Of a DNA stretch of 64,000 bases, positions 12,895 to 26,441 are shown in pieces (the first letter of the stretch is position 1; each line of letters starts with the position of its first letter). The translations under genes and the position numbers were made by a program. The DNA comes from Galerina marginata. Taxonomy: Eukaryota > Basidiomycota > Agaricomycetes > Agaricales > Galerinaceae. The stretch spans positions 868,001 through 932,000 of the forward strand of contig JAECYW010000014.1 of NCBI GenBank assembly GCA_023014335.1, written 5' to 3'. The notes beneath the pieces are model-generated. The model ran no database searches, was not told the origin of the DNA, and saw only the letters and a list, made by a program, of their open reading frames with translations.

Positions 12895-15241
12895 TCAGAG
12901 AGGAAACTGAATAATCGGCTTTTCGCTTAGCTCCAAGACAGCCCTGTATAGTTCTCGTTCGTCCGGAGTCATATTTGAAGTCAAAACAGCTTGTTTATCC
13001 CCCATTCCCAATAATCTTGCGTCGGGGAACGGCTTCCCGATGGTATCGCAAACTGTCCCAGCAGGAGGAAGCGTGCCATCCACGAAATATCTTCGAACAT
13101 GCTGCTGTGTGCAGACAGAAGGTGCAGAGACGGAGCAATGCTTTAGCAAGTAATGTGAGACGTGGTGCTTCTCAAGTATAATTTTGCGACTCACTCCTGA
13201 AGAATTTTGTTGCAGAACAACTGATCCTTCGAAACCCCGGGACACGTTCTTAGCACTTTGAAAAAATCGTGTCAGGTTAGTAACCTACAGCATATGTAAG
13301 CGGTACTTACGACCATAGCGGCGTTACAGGGTCTGTATTGAGAATTCTATCAGCCTGTGAAATATGGGCAAGGGAGGGCTTTCTGACCAGCAGTGTTTCC
13401 AATCAACAAAATCGGATGACTGGTCTTAGCCACAAAGGGACCTATATGACACTAACTTAGTTTCTGATTAGAATTGTGGATAATGTGAAGTAGAACCTCG
13501 GAATCCTTGTTTTGGCAACTTCGGCCATCCACTAGAAAACGACAAACGGTTCAGAACCTCGGTGGCACCAATAGATGATAATAAGCACATACGAGCACTG
13601 TATCCTTACAGACGACCAAATTTCGCCCCAACTCGAAACTTTCGCCATCATCTCCAGGTGTTTTTCAGCCGACTCCAGGTCGTCTGGAACCTCATCGCCA
13701 TCGTTGCAAATGACTGCTATCGAAGCGTCGTCAACGGAGTCGGATGCATGTGCTGAAGGGTCACACGAGCATTCGAAGGGCGGGGCGGCGAACTGGGAGA
13801 AAAGAAGACTTCCGTCACCAGCTGCAAGTGCTGCCAGTCCTTGAGAGAGCAAAGGGAACAAAGCATATGGAGAATAAAGAGATCTGAGAATTGTGATTCG
13901 CAGCTTTGCATAATCCAATATGCCGTAACTCGATGCCAATTTGACTGGGAGAGGTTTTGAGCGAACGTCGGTATAGAGGCGCGTCAAGTTTTGACGAATG
14001 TTATCCGCAGTAGGGGCCCAGAATTCACAGTCGTCAGGGCCGGCATTTGCACATCCAGCAAAGAAGTCGGCCAGCACTTTATCTGTGTCGATTAAACTCG
14101 TTGACCATCGATCTAGTTGTGCAATGATTATGGATGAAAGGGCGACTACAAACACTAGCACTCACTTGAGTAGTAATCTTCCGTATCTGCAACACCATCG
14201 ATTACCATCCGTTCGATTTTATCCTTGACCAATCAACAGTTTAGAAAAGAAGCATCTGGCTGTTCATCTTCTTCAACTCACAGGGAAAATTGAAGCAAAA
14301 GTTGCTCCAAGAACAGTCCCGTAGCTAGCACGCTATGTCAAAATGGGAACCCACAGTCGGACAAGGAGGGACTACTTACGAAAATCCCCAATACTGTAAC
14401 TTGGATCTTCCATGTGCCTCGACAATACTGAGCATGTCTCTAGCAGTTTGGTCTGTATTGATATGCTTCAAATACCCATTGTCGCTTTCTGCTGCTAGTT
14501 TCCCAGTGATCTGCGCTTGGGCCCAGGTTCGAGCCACACCTTCTGCCGAGTTGTTGACAACATTCAAACCCAGATCCCAGAAAGACCGTTCGACATCGGT
14601 TTTGAAAAAAGAGACTCGTGGAGTAGACCTCGCAATTCCTAGTTTGTTTTATAACCATTAAGCATGTTGGTCAACCGGTAGACTCACCACGAGGATCAAA
14701 CCCTACGATATCGAACTGAGGGCCGACAATTGCACTGAGGAGGTTTCCTCCCCCTCCTAACACCATGTCCACCCCACTTCCTCCGGGTCCGCCAGGATTA
14801 ACGAGGATAGGTCCTAGATAAAGCTTAGAATTCTGGGCTAAACTTGAAGGGAATCGCACAAGGGCGATAGCGGCTTGCTCTCCGTCTGGTTCAGAGTGAT
14901 TGAGGGGCACCTACAAAAATTCAGGGAAGGAATCGAAGATCCAGTAGAGAACTTACAATAAGACGGGCGCAGTGACGGCCGGGAGCGCAATTCTGCCAGA
15001 CGAGTTGCTTTTGTGGGCGAATCTTTGGATGTGCGATCAACCTCTTGCAACAAGAACGGTCAGTCATAGTAATAGTAAACGTACGCACCATATCCCAAGG
15101 AATTCCATCCCCCTTAATTCGTTGTTCCTCTGAAAGCGGTACGAAGTCCAACTCGTGCGTATGGGACGACCATCGGAATACGATCAGTCCAAGTAGACCA
15201 CAAGACGTCAGTAGGAGAACCTTCAGCGGCTTTGGAGACAT
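12895..15241 (-). CDS. TAP-like alpha/beta-hydrolase (S33-type serine peptidase), membrane-anchored
   Basis: Resembles tripeptidyl-aminopeptidase-type S33 hydrolases, which release short peptides from N-termini. The ATG at 15241 is followed by a hydrophobic signal anchor (KVLLLTSCGLLGLIVF). Next come an oxyanion-region motif NPGGPGGSG (about 14765-14790), the nucleophile elbow GFSYG split by an intron near 14376, the Asp in IGNTADPVTPL split by an intron near 13390, and a C-terminal TAP-like domain with His in HCS near 13140. About ten short introns. It shares a 256-bp divergent promoter with CCT2. A broken paralogue lies at 48448-49747. The substrate is unknown. Confidence 0.82.
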
Positions 15242-15497
15242 TTACAAAGTCGAAGGCTAGTGAAAGTCTGAGCAGTGACTGCGAGCTAGACTCGGGTAAG
15301 CAAATGACCACATGCTCAAGTATAAATTGGGTCAAAGTAGGTTGGAGGAACGGAATGGAATGGAAGGAGATCAGTGGAACCGTGGGAAATTTATTTCCAA
15401 GACGCGTCGGTCGAGGTCTCTGCAAGTCTCTTCCAATATTGCTCAGTCCTTTTCCTCTGCAAAACATTACAAGTGTCCAAAATAATAATCTGCCACG

Positions 15498-17550
15498 ATG
15501 GCAACTCAAATTTTTGGCGACATGGTGAGCATCCATTCTGTACCGTGAATATTCCTAACAAAAAATACATGAAATACAGGCAACAGAAGAAAAGGCCGAA
15601 AACGCGCGTCTCTCGTCGTTCGTAGGGGCTCTAGCGCTCGGGGACCTCGTAAAATCCACCTTGGGGCCAAAAGGGATGAACAAGATCCTTCAATCAGCAT
15701 CGACGGGCGAGATCAACGTAACGAACGATGGCGCGACGATTCTCAAAGCGATCCAGCTAGATAATGCTGCGGCGAAGATCTTGGTGAACATCTCCAAAGT
15801 GCAGGACGACGAGGTTGGCGATGGAACGACCAGCGTGACTGTGCTAGCGGCTGAGCTGTTGCGGGAAGCGGAGAAGTTGATCGCGCAGAAAATCCATCCA
15901 CAGACTATCGTTGAGGGGTATCGGATCGCGAGTCGGGCGGCTCTGGCGGCTCTGGAGAAGGCTGCTATCGACAATTCGTTAGTTTATTGTTTGATTTTCT
16001 GCTTAAATCTGAACTCGTATCTTCAAGGAAAAACCCTGAACAATTCCGACAAGACTTGTTCAACATTGCCCGGACGACTTTGTCATCAAAAGTCCTGTCG
16101 CAGGACAAGAATTATTTCGCAAATCTCGCAGTAGACGCCGTCCTTCGCCTGAAGGTGACTATCATTACACGAATATCTGCCTCTTTTTAATGCTTGTACA
16201 GGGATCAATAGATCTGGAACACATCCAAATCATCAAAAAGGTTGGCGGAAAACTAACGGACTCTTATCTCGACGAAGGTGAGCAAGGTCCTTTCTACTTA
16301 TCGTTTCTGTTCTTAATCTACGCAGGTTTTATTCTCGATAAAACAATCGCGACCAACTCTCCCAAACGGCTTGAAAACGTAAAAATCTTGATCGCAAACA
16401 CATGTATGTGCAATGTGGGCTACTTATGAGACTTAACGTCTAACATCCATATCATTTAGCAATGGACACCGACAAAATCAAGATCTTTGGCGCTCGTGTA
16501 AAGGTTGACAGCACCGGAAAGCTCGCTGAACTTGAACGCGCTGAACGGGTAATACTTTTCACGACGATTGCCATCCATTCACTCACCTATTTATTGCTTA
16601 GGAAAAAATGAAAGCCAAAGTTGAAGATATTGCTGCACACGGGATCAACTGTTTCGTTAACCGGCAACTCATCTACAATTATCCCGAATCGCTCTTGACG
16701 GAGAAAGGCATCATGGTGATCGAGCATGCGGACTTCGAGGGCGTGGAGAGGCTGTCGCTCGTCACTGGCGGAGAGATTGCGAGCACGTTTGAGCGGCCTG
16801 ATCTCGTGAAGCTTGGGCATTGTGAGCTCATCGAGGAGATCATGATCGGTGAAGACAAAGTGAGCCAACCGATCTTTGATCCACAGCTCCATTAACCCTC
16901 GTCATGAATATAGCTCATCAAATTCTCCGGTGTCGCTGCCGGTGAAGCCTGCACCGTTGTGCTCCGAGGATCAACAAACCAAATGGTCGACGAAGCCGAG
17001 CGGTCACTACACGATGCCCTTTCCGTCCTCTCACAAACGGTCAAAGAGACCCGGGTGGTCCTGGGAGGCGGTTGCTCGGAGATGCTGATGAGCTGTGCAG
17101 TAGAGGAGGAAGCCCGCGGTGTGAAAGGGAAGAAGGCGATCGCCGTTGAGGCGTTCGGGCGTGCGCTGAGGCAGATCCCTACGATTCTGGCGGATAATGC
17201 TGGGTTTGACTCGTCGGACTTGGTCACGAAGCTGCGGGCTGCGCATTACGAGAACCGAGCGGATGCTGGTCTTGGTATGGTTTTTGCCTTTTTCCTACTG
17301 TGTCTGTGATTTATCATCGGTTTTGTGCATAGATATGGACCAGGGCATCATTGGTTCTATGAAGCAACTTGGTGTTACGGAAAGTTATAAGCTCAAGCGA
17401 CAGGTCGTGCTTAGCGCCAGCGAAGCCGCGGAGATGATCATTCGGTAAGATTTCAGTCTTGATGTTTGATGCCTCTTTGTTGAATGTATCTTGTCTTCCA
17501 GTGTGGACGACATTTTGAGAGCAGCGCCACGGAGACGTGAAGCGGTGTAG
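15498..17550 (+). CDS. CCT2: T-complex protein 1 subunit beta (CCT2)
   Basis: Subunit of the cytosolic TRiC/CCT chaperonin that folds actin, tubulin and other clients. The ATG at 15498 gives MATQIFGDM, then the group II chaperonin motifs [17 protein letters not shown] and [15 protein letters not shown] (15650-15870). The apical part runs through 16480-16860, and the second equatorial part has the nucleotide motif GGGCSEML (about 17065-17095). The C-terminus is short and basic (APRRREAV, stop 17548-17550). Eight to nine short introns, the usual length of about 525 residues, no defects seen. Divergent from the TAP-like hydrolase. Confidence 0.95.
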
Positions 17551-18140
17551 ATTACTAACTGCAATATTGTTGAACATAATGAAAGGCATAATAATTTTTG
17601 TTTTTACGAAATCACTGGACGCTGTGCCACCAGGCCTAGGTTGTCAATGTCAGTGTCCTGACACGAAAAGAGACCAAAATGCACCGGTTTCCTTGCATGA
17701 TTTAGTACCATGTATGCACAACCAACGAGTCCCAAGAGTCTCGTTCTCAACAGTGGGCAGAACCATTTTCTAGACTCAGAACAAAAAAAGAGCGATGGAT
17801 ATTGGGAAGACTGTTAAGCGCTAAGCATCCGTGGGAAAGCCAATTCTCAACCGGAACTTGGAAGGTTGGACGTTGACCGTGCCTTCCTTCCGCATCCCAA
17901 TGTCACTGTTCGAAAATCAATCCAACATGACCCCTACAACCAGGCTTAGTCTATCTTTCTGTTTATTTCCTCGCTTTGCCATATCATTCAGGTGCAATGG
18001 TGACTTCTCGTTTAAATTTACCCTTCGTAAATGCCACCGACTCTTGGCATCCCTTCCTGGCTTATCATCGTTTGCTGCTTTCGCTCAACCCACTCTCTTC
18101 AGTAATCTATTCTGTGATTTTGTTTTTCTGAGGTATCTTA
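17551..18140. other. Intergenic after CCT2
   Basis: About 590 bp; no supported gene. The plus-strand ORF at 17831-18235 has no family resemblance except at its end, where it enters the P450 relic. Confidence 0.5.
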
Positions 18141-19470
18141 AATTGAGGTTTCATCGGGCGATGACACAACCTTTTCTGCGCGCAAACGCAGCAGCGACTC
18201 TGAGATCTACTCTCGCAATTCTGATCTTTCTCTGAGGACAGCAAAGAAGCGGTTCGCAGGGGGACGTTCTTTCGACTTTCAGGTATCTCTTTTCTACGTT
18301 TACGGTGACCTTCTTGTCTTACATTAAAACTTAGGATTTCGTGTCACGATTTATCCGGCTTCAACAAACTTTCTGTTTGGTGGCATTGTTGGGCGAAATA
18401 CCATCTACCACCGGAGACTCACAGGAACACTGCGTCGTTCGACAACCACCCTTCAACCACATGAACCTCCTCGTGGCCGGATACGACACTTTAAGCATGG
18501 CTTTATGTATGGCTGTTTCTTTAGCCGTGCTTTAATTTGCTGATGATTCTGTTTTTACCAGACTATGTGCCTATTAACATTTTCTCTCGACATGCTTTCC
18601 CAGCATCCTCGCATTGGGGAACGCCTTCGTCGAGAGATTTATGACAGGGTCAAGACACTGAACTCTGGCCAAACGCGAAAGATGAAATACACGACGGCGA
18701 ACCTGAATGGACTACTCTCTTCTCCTGTTGGATGTCTAGCTTTGCTTACATTGTTCATCAGAAGGCCTCAGGCTCTATCCCGGTGTACGCGAACCTGATG
18801 TATATTGATTCAATTGTCCTCATTCGTCCCCATTCCTTTGTCCACTTAATGCTAGGTACAAGTTCCGCTGTCTTTGATACTCATGGTTTGACAGACCCCA
18901 GGACGCTGTCATCCTTTCTACTGCTGATCCTGCCCGGAAGCCAATCCATGTTCCTGCTAATACAGCGTACGTCCTTCTCTCTCGACCCTTGTTCCGCTCT
19001 CTGAACTGTCTTGCTACTGTTGCATGTATTATTCATTCTTAGACATCCAACGACTGATCTACGGGGACCGATGGTAGGGATTACTACCGTTGTTCTATAG
19101 GAAAAGGTAGTAACAGTTGCGTATTCTCTAGTTCTGGAATTTGGTCCAGACCGGTTCCTTGATCAGAGGATAAATAGTTGATCCAGTATCCTTCCATCTT
19201 TTGCTCATCCAAAGCTGGCCCTCGAATTTGCCTTGGTCAGCTGATATGCAATCCCACACCTCTCCAACAACAAGTAATAACTGCGTGATTGACGCAAGCG
19301 CCCATAGCTCGCATATATTGCGAAGCCACGTTTCATCCACCACCTTTTACAGCAATTTACCCGATTTAAACCTGACATGACAGCGACTACATCCCCACTG
19401 GCTAACTGGGCCGCCTTGAAGCTTGAAGCCTAAAGAAAAAATTGATCTCCTGTCATACTGATAATGTCAT
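18141..19470 (+). pseudogene. Decayed CYP63-like P450 relic
   Basis: Fragments match, in order, the two intact P450s downstream. They are FHRAMTQPF (about 18150), a SDLSLRTAKKRF-like stretch (18225-18285), a frameshifted [16 protein letters not shown] region (18335-18390), LLVAGYDT and TMCLLTFSLDMLSQHP (18470-18610), RLRREIYDRV (about 18630), LEFGPDRFLDQR (19135-19170) and LLQQFTRFKPDM (19345-19390). The N-terminal region is absent, frames shift repeatedly, and the heme-binding segment is not readable. It is the third and oldest member of the tandem P450 array. Confidence 0.75.
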
Positions 19471-20264
19471 TGGTACTTAATCCGCCTTTGTTCAAATCGT
19501 TGCTAGCCTCATTTAACGACATCGTCAGGGTGGGCTGTGGGTCCGGATGGAAGACATCAAGAACGAGCGGCGTATCATTTTTGGCACCTTCTGTCCACAA
19601 AACAAACGTTCTTACGGAATATCCAACCGTTGTATCTAATAAGACCTTCGAACGGCCGGTCAGTAAGGGTCTTGACGGATCACAGTTACTTTCAGATGGG
19701 GATATTCCGGCAAGACAAAATTACCGTCCGGGAACTAAAGCGGCAATCACTGGCCAACACGTTTAAAAAGAGTAGAAAAGCCACGATGTGAGCACCTTTG
19801 ACCGTTATCCGCACCTAAAGGACGCCAAAACCGACACGCAACGACACAGAATGGGAGCGGCACTGAGCAAGCCAAGTCTTTCGTAAGTAAAATCAGCCTA
19901 TCACCGCCCACCATCTCATTCGCCGTCCGGTTTCCACAGATCAGAACATCAGCAGGGTCGGGAAGATGGCTCAGGGGATCTAAGAAAAAGCGAGTAAGCA
20001 AAAGGTACATCGTTTCTACGGGTTGAATTTGGGTTGAATTGACGAAAAACATTCCAAGAACCAATCTAGGGGGCTCCTTTAATTTGTTATCTGATGGAAT
20101 CGTTTATCTACACGGAGGGTTCAACCATGCCTCAACCGTAAGGCGTTGAGGCGTTGACGTTTGGTGTGAGTCGTATAAAAATGGCACCTTAAGGACACGA
20201 ACTCGCATTCTTCGTCCTTCCTTCGTCCTTCTCTTATCTTCTAACTATATACCCTTAGTTCATC
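19471..20264. promoter_or_regulatory. Upstream region of P450-1, with TATA box
   Basis: Otherwise empty stretch between the relic and P450-1. TATAAAA lies at 20174-20180, about 85 bp before the ATG, and is followed by a CT-rich tract with repeated TTCGTCCTT at about 20212-20232, a common fungal promoter element near transcription starts. Confidence 0.5.
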
Positions 20265-22949
20265 ATGGAACTCCCACCAGGCCCAGTCTACCTACTGCGT
20301 TTATTCCCGTATTTTGCTCTCCCTTCGACAGCCACTTATTTTGGCTTGAGGTTGTGGCAAAGTCAAGCGACATTCAGCATACCCTCCTGGATCATCATCG
20401 TCATTTCTGTATTCGCAAGGCCTATCATCTTTTTCTTCCAAAGATATTATTCTGGATGGGTGGACAAGAGGGCGGCACGGGCGCATGGTGCTGTATTAGC
20501 TCCATGTATGGAGGAGTCACCACTAGCCATCATTTCCGAGGTTGTGAAGGGATTTAACGGTTACCCAGGTGTGTAATGCTTCTTTTCCTTATCATCTTTC
20601 CGTGTTCATATCTCTGAAGGCGAGGCCATGTTTCGGTGGTCAAAGAAGTACGGAAACTCTGTTCAATTTAGCCTCGGGTCCAGTACAACTGTGCGCTCTT
20701 TCCAAGCTCCGCTTCTGAATTCACCTCTAATTATGTGATTAAAGTTGTCAACAATTGAACCGGAGCACGTCAAAGTAATTAATGCTTCTTCGCGGCTCTT
20801 TGTCCCGCTAACGGATGTTATCTGCAGGCTATTCTGTCCACTGAATTCGATTCCTTCGAGAAAGGCGAATATTTCGCCGGATTTCAACCCCCGATATGCT
20901 AATTTGCCTTTCTACAGGGCCACTTCTAATTTCTCAAATCAAATCTCTACTTGGCACTGGGGTATTCAATGCCGATGGTATGTTAATCGGGACCTCATGC
21001 TTCATTAAAATCGCGGATTCAAATTTCTATTTTTAGGCGAAATGTGGAAGTATGTGATCCCCAAATTTTCACGATTTCGTCTTTCATTAAATAAAATTTA
21101 GATTTCATCGAGCAATGACCAGGCCATTCTTTACTCGTGAACGCATTAGCGACTTCGACATATACCGGCGAAATTGCGACATCTCCCTAGCAGAGGCAAC
21201 AAGCCGGCTGTCCGAAGGATACCCAATCGATTTTCAGGTTGGTATTTCGCTCCAAAATTTTTCCTATAGTTTACACTTGTGGCTTAGGATCTTGCTGCAA
21301 GGTTCACACTTGACTCTGCAACGGAATTTCTATTCGGTACCTCTGTTGGCTGTCTTTCTGCAGGCATACCATATCCACCATGGGACGTGTCGAAAAACCC
21401 GTCGTCGTTCTATAATCACCCCTCGAATACTTTCGTCACCGCTTTCGCTGAGGGTCTAACCCTGGCTGCCCACCGTACAGGTCGAGGTCGTGAATGGCCA
21501 CTCGCCGAGTTCATGCAAGATAAAATTACGCCGTTTCGCAAAATCATGGACGAGTTCACCGAACCCTTGTTAAAGGACGCTCTGGCGAAGTGGGAAAGGG
21601 AAATGGCTACGGAGAAGCGTTCTTCTGAAACCGAAGAAGAAACACTCCTTGCACATCTTGTGAAGCATACCCAAGGTTAGAGAACCGTCTTCATCGCAAG
21701 TAATTATGATTTCTAACCCGGCGAGCTTCAATCAGACCCCGAAATTTTGAAAGACGAAGTAGGTTACATTCTCTTGATCGGCCGTTTCTTTGAATACTGA
21801 TTTCCCTTTTCAATAGCTCGTAAACCTTCTTGTAGCTGGGCGAGACTCGGTGAGCTTAGCAAATTTACCGGCATTTTCGGGCATAAAACTGATTGCTTCC
21901 CTAGACCATGTGTCTTTTGACGTATTCACTGTACATGCTTTCCGAGCATCCTCAGATTGAAGACCGTCTCCGCAAGGAGATTTTTGAAAGTGTTGGCCCC
22001 ACGGGCAACCCAACTTACAGTCAAATACGAGAGATGAAATACACGAGAGCGTTTCTTAATGGTTTGTTCCATGTCTCTCCGTGACTGCACCAGCGCTGAT
22101 TGTACTCAGAGGTCCTGAGACTGTACCCTCCTGTGTACGTAACATTCGAAACATCTTCTACACAAAGCTAATTGTATCCTCAGCCCGCTTAATTTCAGGT
22201 CAGAGTGCTAAATGCAAGTCCAATAACCGTTGTTGACACATGCTATAGGACCAATAAGCAACCTATCGTCCTGCCGGCGGTCAGTCCGGCGGAGAAGCCA
22301 ATTTATGTACCCGCGAATACATCGTAAGCTTCATTTCGTCTGATAGCAATCAGCTTCATATTAACCATCTGAACCACTCCGCAGTTGCATGTACACTGTC
22401 ATCAATATGCACCGCCGGACCGATCTATGGGGACCGGATGGCATGTCCACGCTACTGGGGAATGAGATTTATTGCTGACGATGTTCAACTATGTCTAGCT
22501 CTCGAGTTCGACCCAGATCGTTTTCTTGATGACAGGCTGCATAAATATCTTGCACCGAATCCTTACATCTTTTGCCCTTTTAATGCTGGACCGAGAATTT
22601 GCCTTGGACAACAGGTATGTGAAGGGACGCTTGTTCTTCTTTCGATAAGGACCGATGACGACCTCTTTTTTAGTTCGCTTATAATGAAGCCACGTTCTTC
22701 CTCGTTCGCCTGTTACAACAGTTTACCGATTTCACGCTTGACATGTCTGCGAACACGCCGCCTCCGGCTGCATGGGCTTCAGGAGATGGCTTAAAACCCA
22801 AGGAGAAAGTTCATCCTATATCGCATTTAACCATGTCTGTTAAGGTCAGTTACCAACGGACATTGGTTTTTTGCAATGTTAACAATCTGCTGGACACTTA
22901 GGGCGGCCTATGGATTCGCATGAAAGAGCGTAGGACTAATGACGATTAA
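20265..22949 (+). CDS. Cytochrome P450 monooxygenase, CYP63-like (copy 1)
   Basis: Heme-thiolate monooxygenase; CYP63-type enzymes of wood-decay fungi oxidise alkanes, fatty acids and aromatic xenobiotics, but the substrate here is not known. The ATG at 20265 opens an N-terminal membrane anchor with two hydrophobic stretches. Landmarks after splicing are an FHRAMTRPFF helix-C region, I-helix VAGRDS (about 21835-21850), EVLRLYPPV (ExxR, about 22112-22135), a DPDRF segment (about 22510) and heme-binding [13 protein letters not shown] (about 22575-22615). About 16 short introns. Two of them (at 20865 and 22441) need GC donors where the neighbour P450-2 has GT. The I-helix has Ser where Thr is common. 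Stop at 22947-22949. The downstream copy shows the same exon structure. Confidence 0.87.
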
Positions 22950-23389
22950 TTATGATTTATTGGGCATGTAGAAGTTCTGTAATTATTTTGTATGATGAGA
23001 TGTCACTAATCCCTTTAATCAATAAGTCGACGACAAACTAGTCAGGACCACTGGAACGACTCGGAACTGGAGCCCAGCGGCATGCGTTTGCATTCCAGAA
23101 ACCCACTTCAATAACAAACGAGTATCTACCCCAATCACATATGGGTGAAGGAGCCTCATTAAACTAGAATACATAACCATTTCCTTCGATGACAGCCCCT
23201 ATTTTCAGGGCTGGCGGCCGAGAGATGGCGGCTGGGGAAAATTTGGCCGGTACCATACGTCGTCACAGCCGAAGATGTTTGGTTGACATCCGGATTCGGG
23301 AAATAAAAATAGCAAAGCATGTATAAAGTACACGACCAACACTGCCGTCGTTTATCAGCTGCCTCACCCCAGTCTGCCACTTCTCCATC
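22950..23389. promoter_or_regulatory. Upstream region of P450-2
   Basis: About 440 bp between the two P450 genes. TATAAAG at 23322-23328 lies about 65 bp before the P450-2 ATG. No ORF is supported. Confidence 0.45.
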
Positions 23390-26096
23390 ATGGGAGTACC
23401 GCCAGGCGCCGTCTATCTCTCGCGCTTGCTTCCCCACTTTGCTATACCTTCAGCGGCTACTTACGTCGCCTTGAAGTTATTGCAGCAGAAACAAGATTTC
23501 GAAATTCCTTTCTGGCTTGTGATCTGCATCACTGTTTTGGCTAGGCCTGCTATATTTGTCGTCAATCAAGTCTATTCCGGATGGTCGGATAGGAGGGCTG
23601 CTGCTGCTAATGGTGCAGTGCTCGCTCCATATGTCAGAGAGTCTCCTTTCTCGATCATCTCTTCCATAGTGGAGGGAGTTCGCTCGGGTTATCCTGGTAT
23701 GTAGCAACTACGCTTTGATTAGATTGTAACGAGCCGCGTTCAACATTGTTCTACTGTGCAGCTCATGTCTTCTTTCGGTGGTCTGAGGAATACGGAAACG
23801 TTTACCAGCTTAATATCATGACAAGCACCATAGTGAGGCGTGAATTTACTACCTTGTAATTTCTTTGCTCACATCCCTCGTGTATAAGTTACACACGACT
23901 GAACCAGATCATGTCAAAGTCAGTCAAATATAAAGCTTTTGTACTGAATTTTCTTCCTGATTTTGCACTTGCATTTGCTAGGCTATTCTAGCCACCCAAT
24001 TCGACTCCTTTGAGAAAGGTGAGTACTATTATCCACTTACCATTTTTAGGGCTAACAGAATAGTCTTTAGGTCCTATTTTTCAGTCTCAGATGGATTCGT
24101 TGCTGGGTACTGGGGTGTTTAACTCAGATGGTACCTATCCTAAAGACTTTCTACTTACTTAATGACGCCTGATCATGTTTTGAAGGCCCGATGTGGAAGT
24201 AGGTTTTTCCATTCAGTACATGGGGTAATTATTAAGAATCTCAGGTTCCACCGGTCCATAACACGACCTTTTTTCACTCGAGAACGCATCAGCGACTTTG
24301 AAATCTACGACCGTAATTGCGAACTCTCTCTCAAGCAAGCCAAGAAGAGGCTAGCCGAAGGATTCCCAGTTGATTTCCAAGTAACTACTCTTTAATATTG
24401 TTCCATTGTAAATTTATTAATCCTCATTAGGACCTGGTGGCACGCTTTACACTTGATTCAGCCACGGAATTTCTGTTTGGCGGAGCTGTGGAATCACTTT
24501 CAGCGGGAATACCCTACCCTCCATCCGCTGCGACGAAAAATTCGCCTTCCTTTTACAACCACCCTTCTACGGTATTTGTGGATGCGTTCATGCAAGGCCT
24601 TGTCCTTGCGGCGTTGCGGTCTGGTATGGGCTCGGAGTGGCCTTTGAAGGAGTTTGCGAAAGACAAGGTCGCGCCATTCCGCAAGGCGATGGACGACTTT
24701 ACGGAGCCACTCATGAACAAGGCCCTTGAAAACCGGGAAAAGGAGCTGTCTGGACAAGTTAAGCCGACTGAGAACGAAGAAACTCTCCTTGCACATCTTG
24801 TCAAACAAACTCAAGGTCTGTAACCTATTTTTTATATTTGTTCGCTAACTGACCAATTACGCGATCAGACCCAAAAATCCTGAAAGATGAAGTAAATTAT
24901 GGGACGTTGTGCAATATAATCTCTTCGTGCTTATTCTTCCCCCTAGCTTATCAACCTTCTCGTGGCTGGACGCGATACGGTAAGTGAAGAACCTTGTTTA
25001 AAATGCCCACTTCTAATTGCATTTTTTCCGAAGACAATGTGCCTCTTGGCCTTCTCCCTTTACATGCTCGCCGAGCACCCCGATATTGAAAAGCGACTTC
25101 GTCAGGAGATTTTCGAGAAGGTAGGAGCCACCGAGAGTCCCAACTACGATTCAATGCGAGAAATGAAATATATGAGGGCATTCCTTAATGGTATTTCCCT
25201 TTGTCTGTCGCTTCTATTCAATTGGCTTTGCTAAATTGTATCTTAGAGGTTCTCAGGCTCTATCCCCCTGTGTGCGTAATGTCGGTCGAAATTGACGTGC
25301 ACTGACTTTTCTCCAATCACGTAGCCCAATTGATAGCAGGTGAGTTCAAAAGTTTCGAAACGCTCACCTACCCTCCCCTAACACGCTTTTCCAGAACAAC
25401 TAACAAGCCGGTTGTTCTGTCTGTAAAGAACTCTACTGCGAAGCCGATTTACGTTCCTGCAGATACCGGGTACGCCGCTTGGCCCACAGGGTATACCGAT
25501 GTCTTCTGACGACATTATAATGCAGATGCTTGTACTCAGTCATCAATATTCACCGTCGGACAGATCTTTGGGGACCAGATGGTACACTTCTATCCCTTCA
25601 CAAGGATCTCACTAATTGTTCTGCCTGTGTTCTTCACTTATCCTTCAGCGCTCGAGTTCGATCCCGACCGCTTCCTTGACGAGAGGCTGCATAAATATCT
25701 CACCCCGAATCCATTTATTTTCTGCCCATTCAATGCTGGACCTCGAATCTGTCTCGGTCAACAGGTATGGAACAATAAACCTACAGGAAAATGACGCGTC
25801 TGAATGGACCGTTTATAGTTCGCCTATCATGAAGCTACATTCTACCTTGTTCGACTCTTACAGCAGTTCACTGAGTTCACGCTGGACAAGTCTGTGAATA
25901 TACCGCCGCCTGCGAAGTGGGCGTCTACCGGCGACTTCACCTCCAGAGAGAAGATCTATCCCAAGTCGCATTTGACGATGTACATCAATGTAAGCCCTCA
26001 GACTGTGTCTACTACTTGTTTGCACTTTTGACTTAGTTATCACTCCCGCAGGGTGGCCTTTGGGTCAACATGAAGGAGCTGAAGAGCAATATTTAG
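23390..26096 (+). CDS. Cytochrome P450 monooxygenase, CYP63-like (copy 2)
   Basis: Tandem paralogue of P450-1, with the same intron positions and no visible defect. The ATG at 23390 starts a hydrophobic anchor. Landmarks are [15 protein letters not shown] (about 24245-24290), [18 protein letters not shown] (24432-24485), I-helix VAGRDT (about 24960-24978), Exx[10 protein letters not shown] (about 25248-25272), [14 protein letters not shown] (25650-25690), heme motif [12 protein letters not shown] (about 25728-25763) and a C-terminal [10 protein letters not shown] ending at 26096. It retains canonical GT donors and the I-helix Thr, so it is the most canonical member of the array. The substrate is unknown. 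Confidence 0.9.
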
Positions 26097-26441
26097 TGTC
26101 TCGATACCCATGGAATGTACCCACATATGTATTATCTTATTTGCTATTCATTTTGTAGTCATCTCGGACGATGTCGTACTTTATACTCATTCCAATGGTC
26201 CTGACGGTTGAATGTTGAATGATAGCAACTCGTTGGCGGCGTTCGTGCCATGCTTATAGCGCCTCGCGTTAGATGGGCTGGGGAGTTGATATAGCAAGTA
26301 ATTCGCGTTAAAACAGAGTGCTACTCAAAGGAGTAAGGAGTACATGATAAGCATGATGTATGTCCCGACCGTCTATGTGCAATATCTTGGTTCACAGTTA
26401 GCAGAGCATCTTCTTTGCAATTCATAAATACCTATTAGGCC
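26097..26441. other. Convergent 3' intergenic stretch
   Basis: About 345 bp between P450-2 and the uracil phosphoribosyltransferase gene; nothing recognised. Confidence 0.5.

Noticed and set aside
19464..19791. Overlapping plus-strand ORFs upstream of P450-1
   Set aside because: No family pattern, and they lie between the tail of the P450 relic and the P450-1 promoter; treated as chance.
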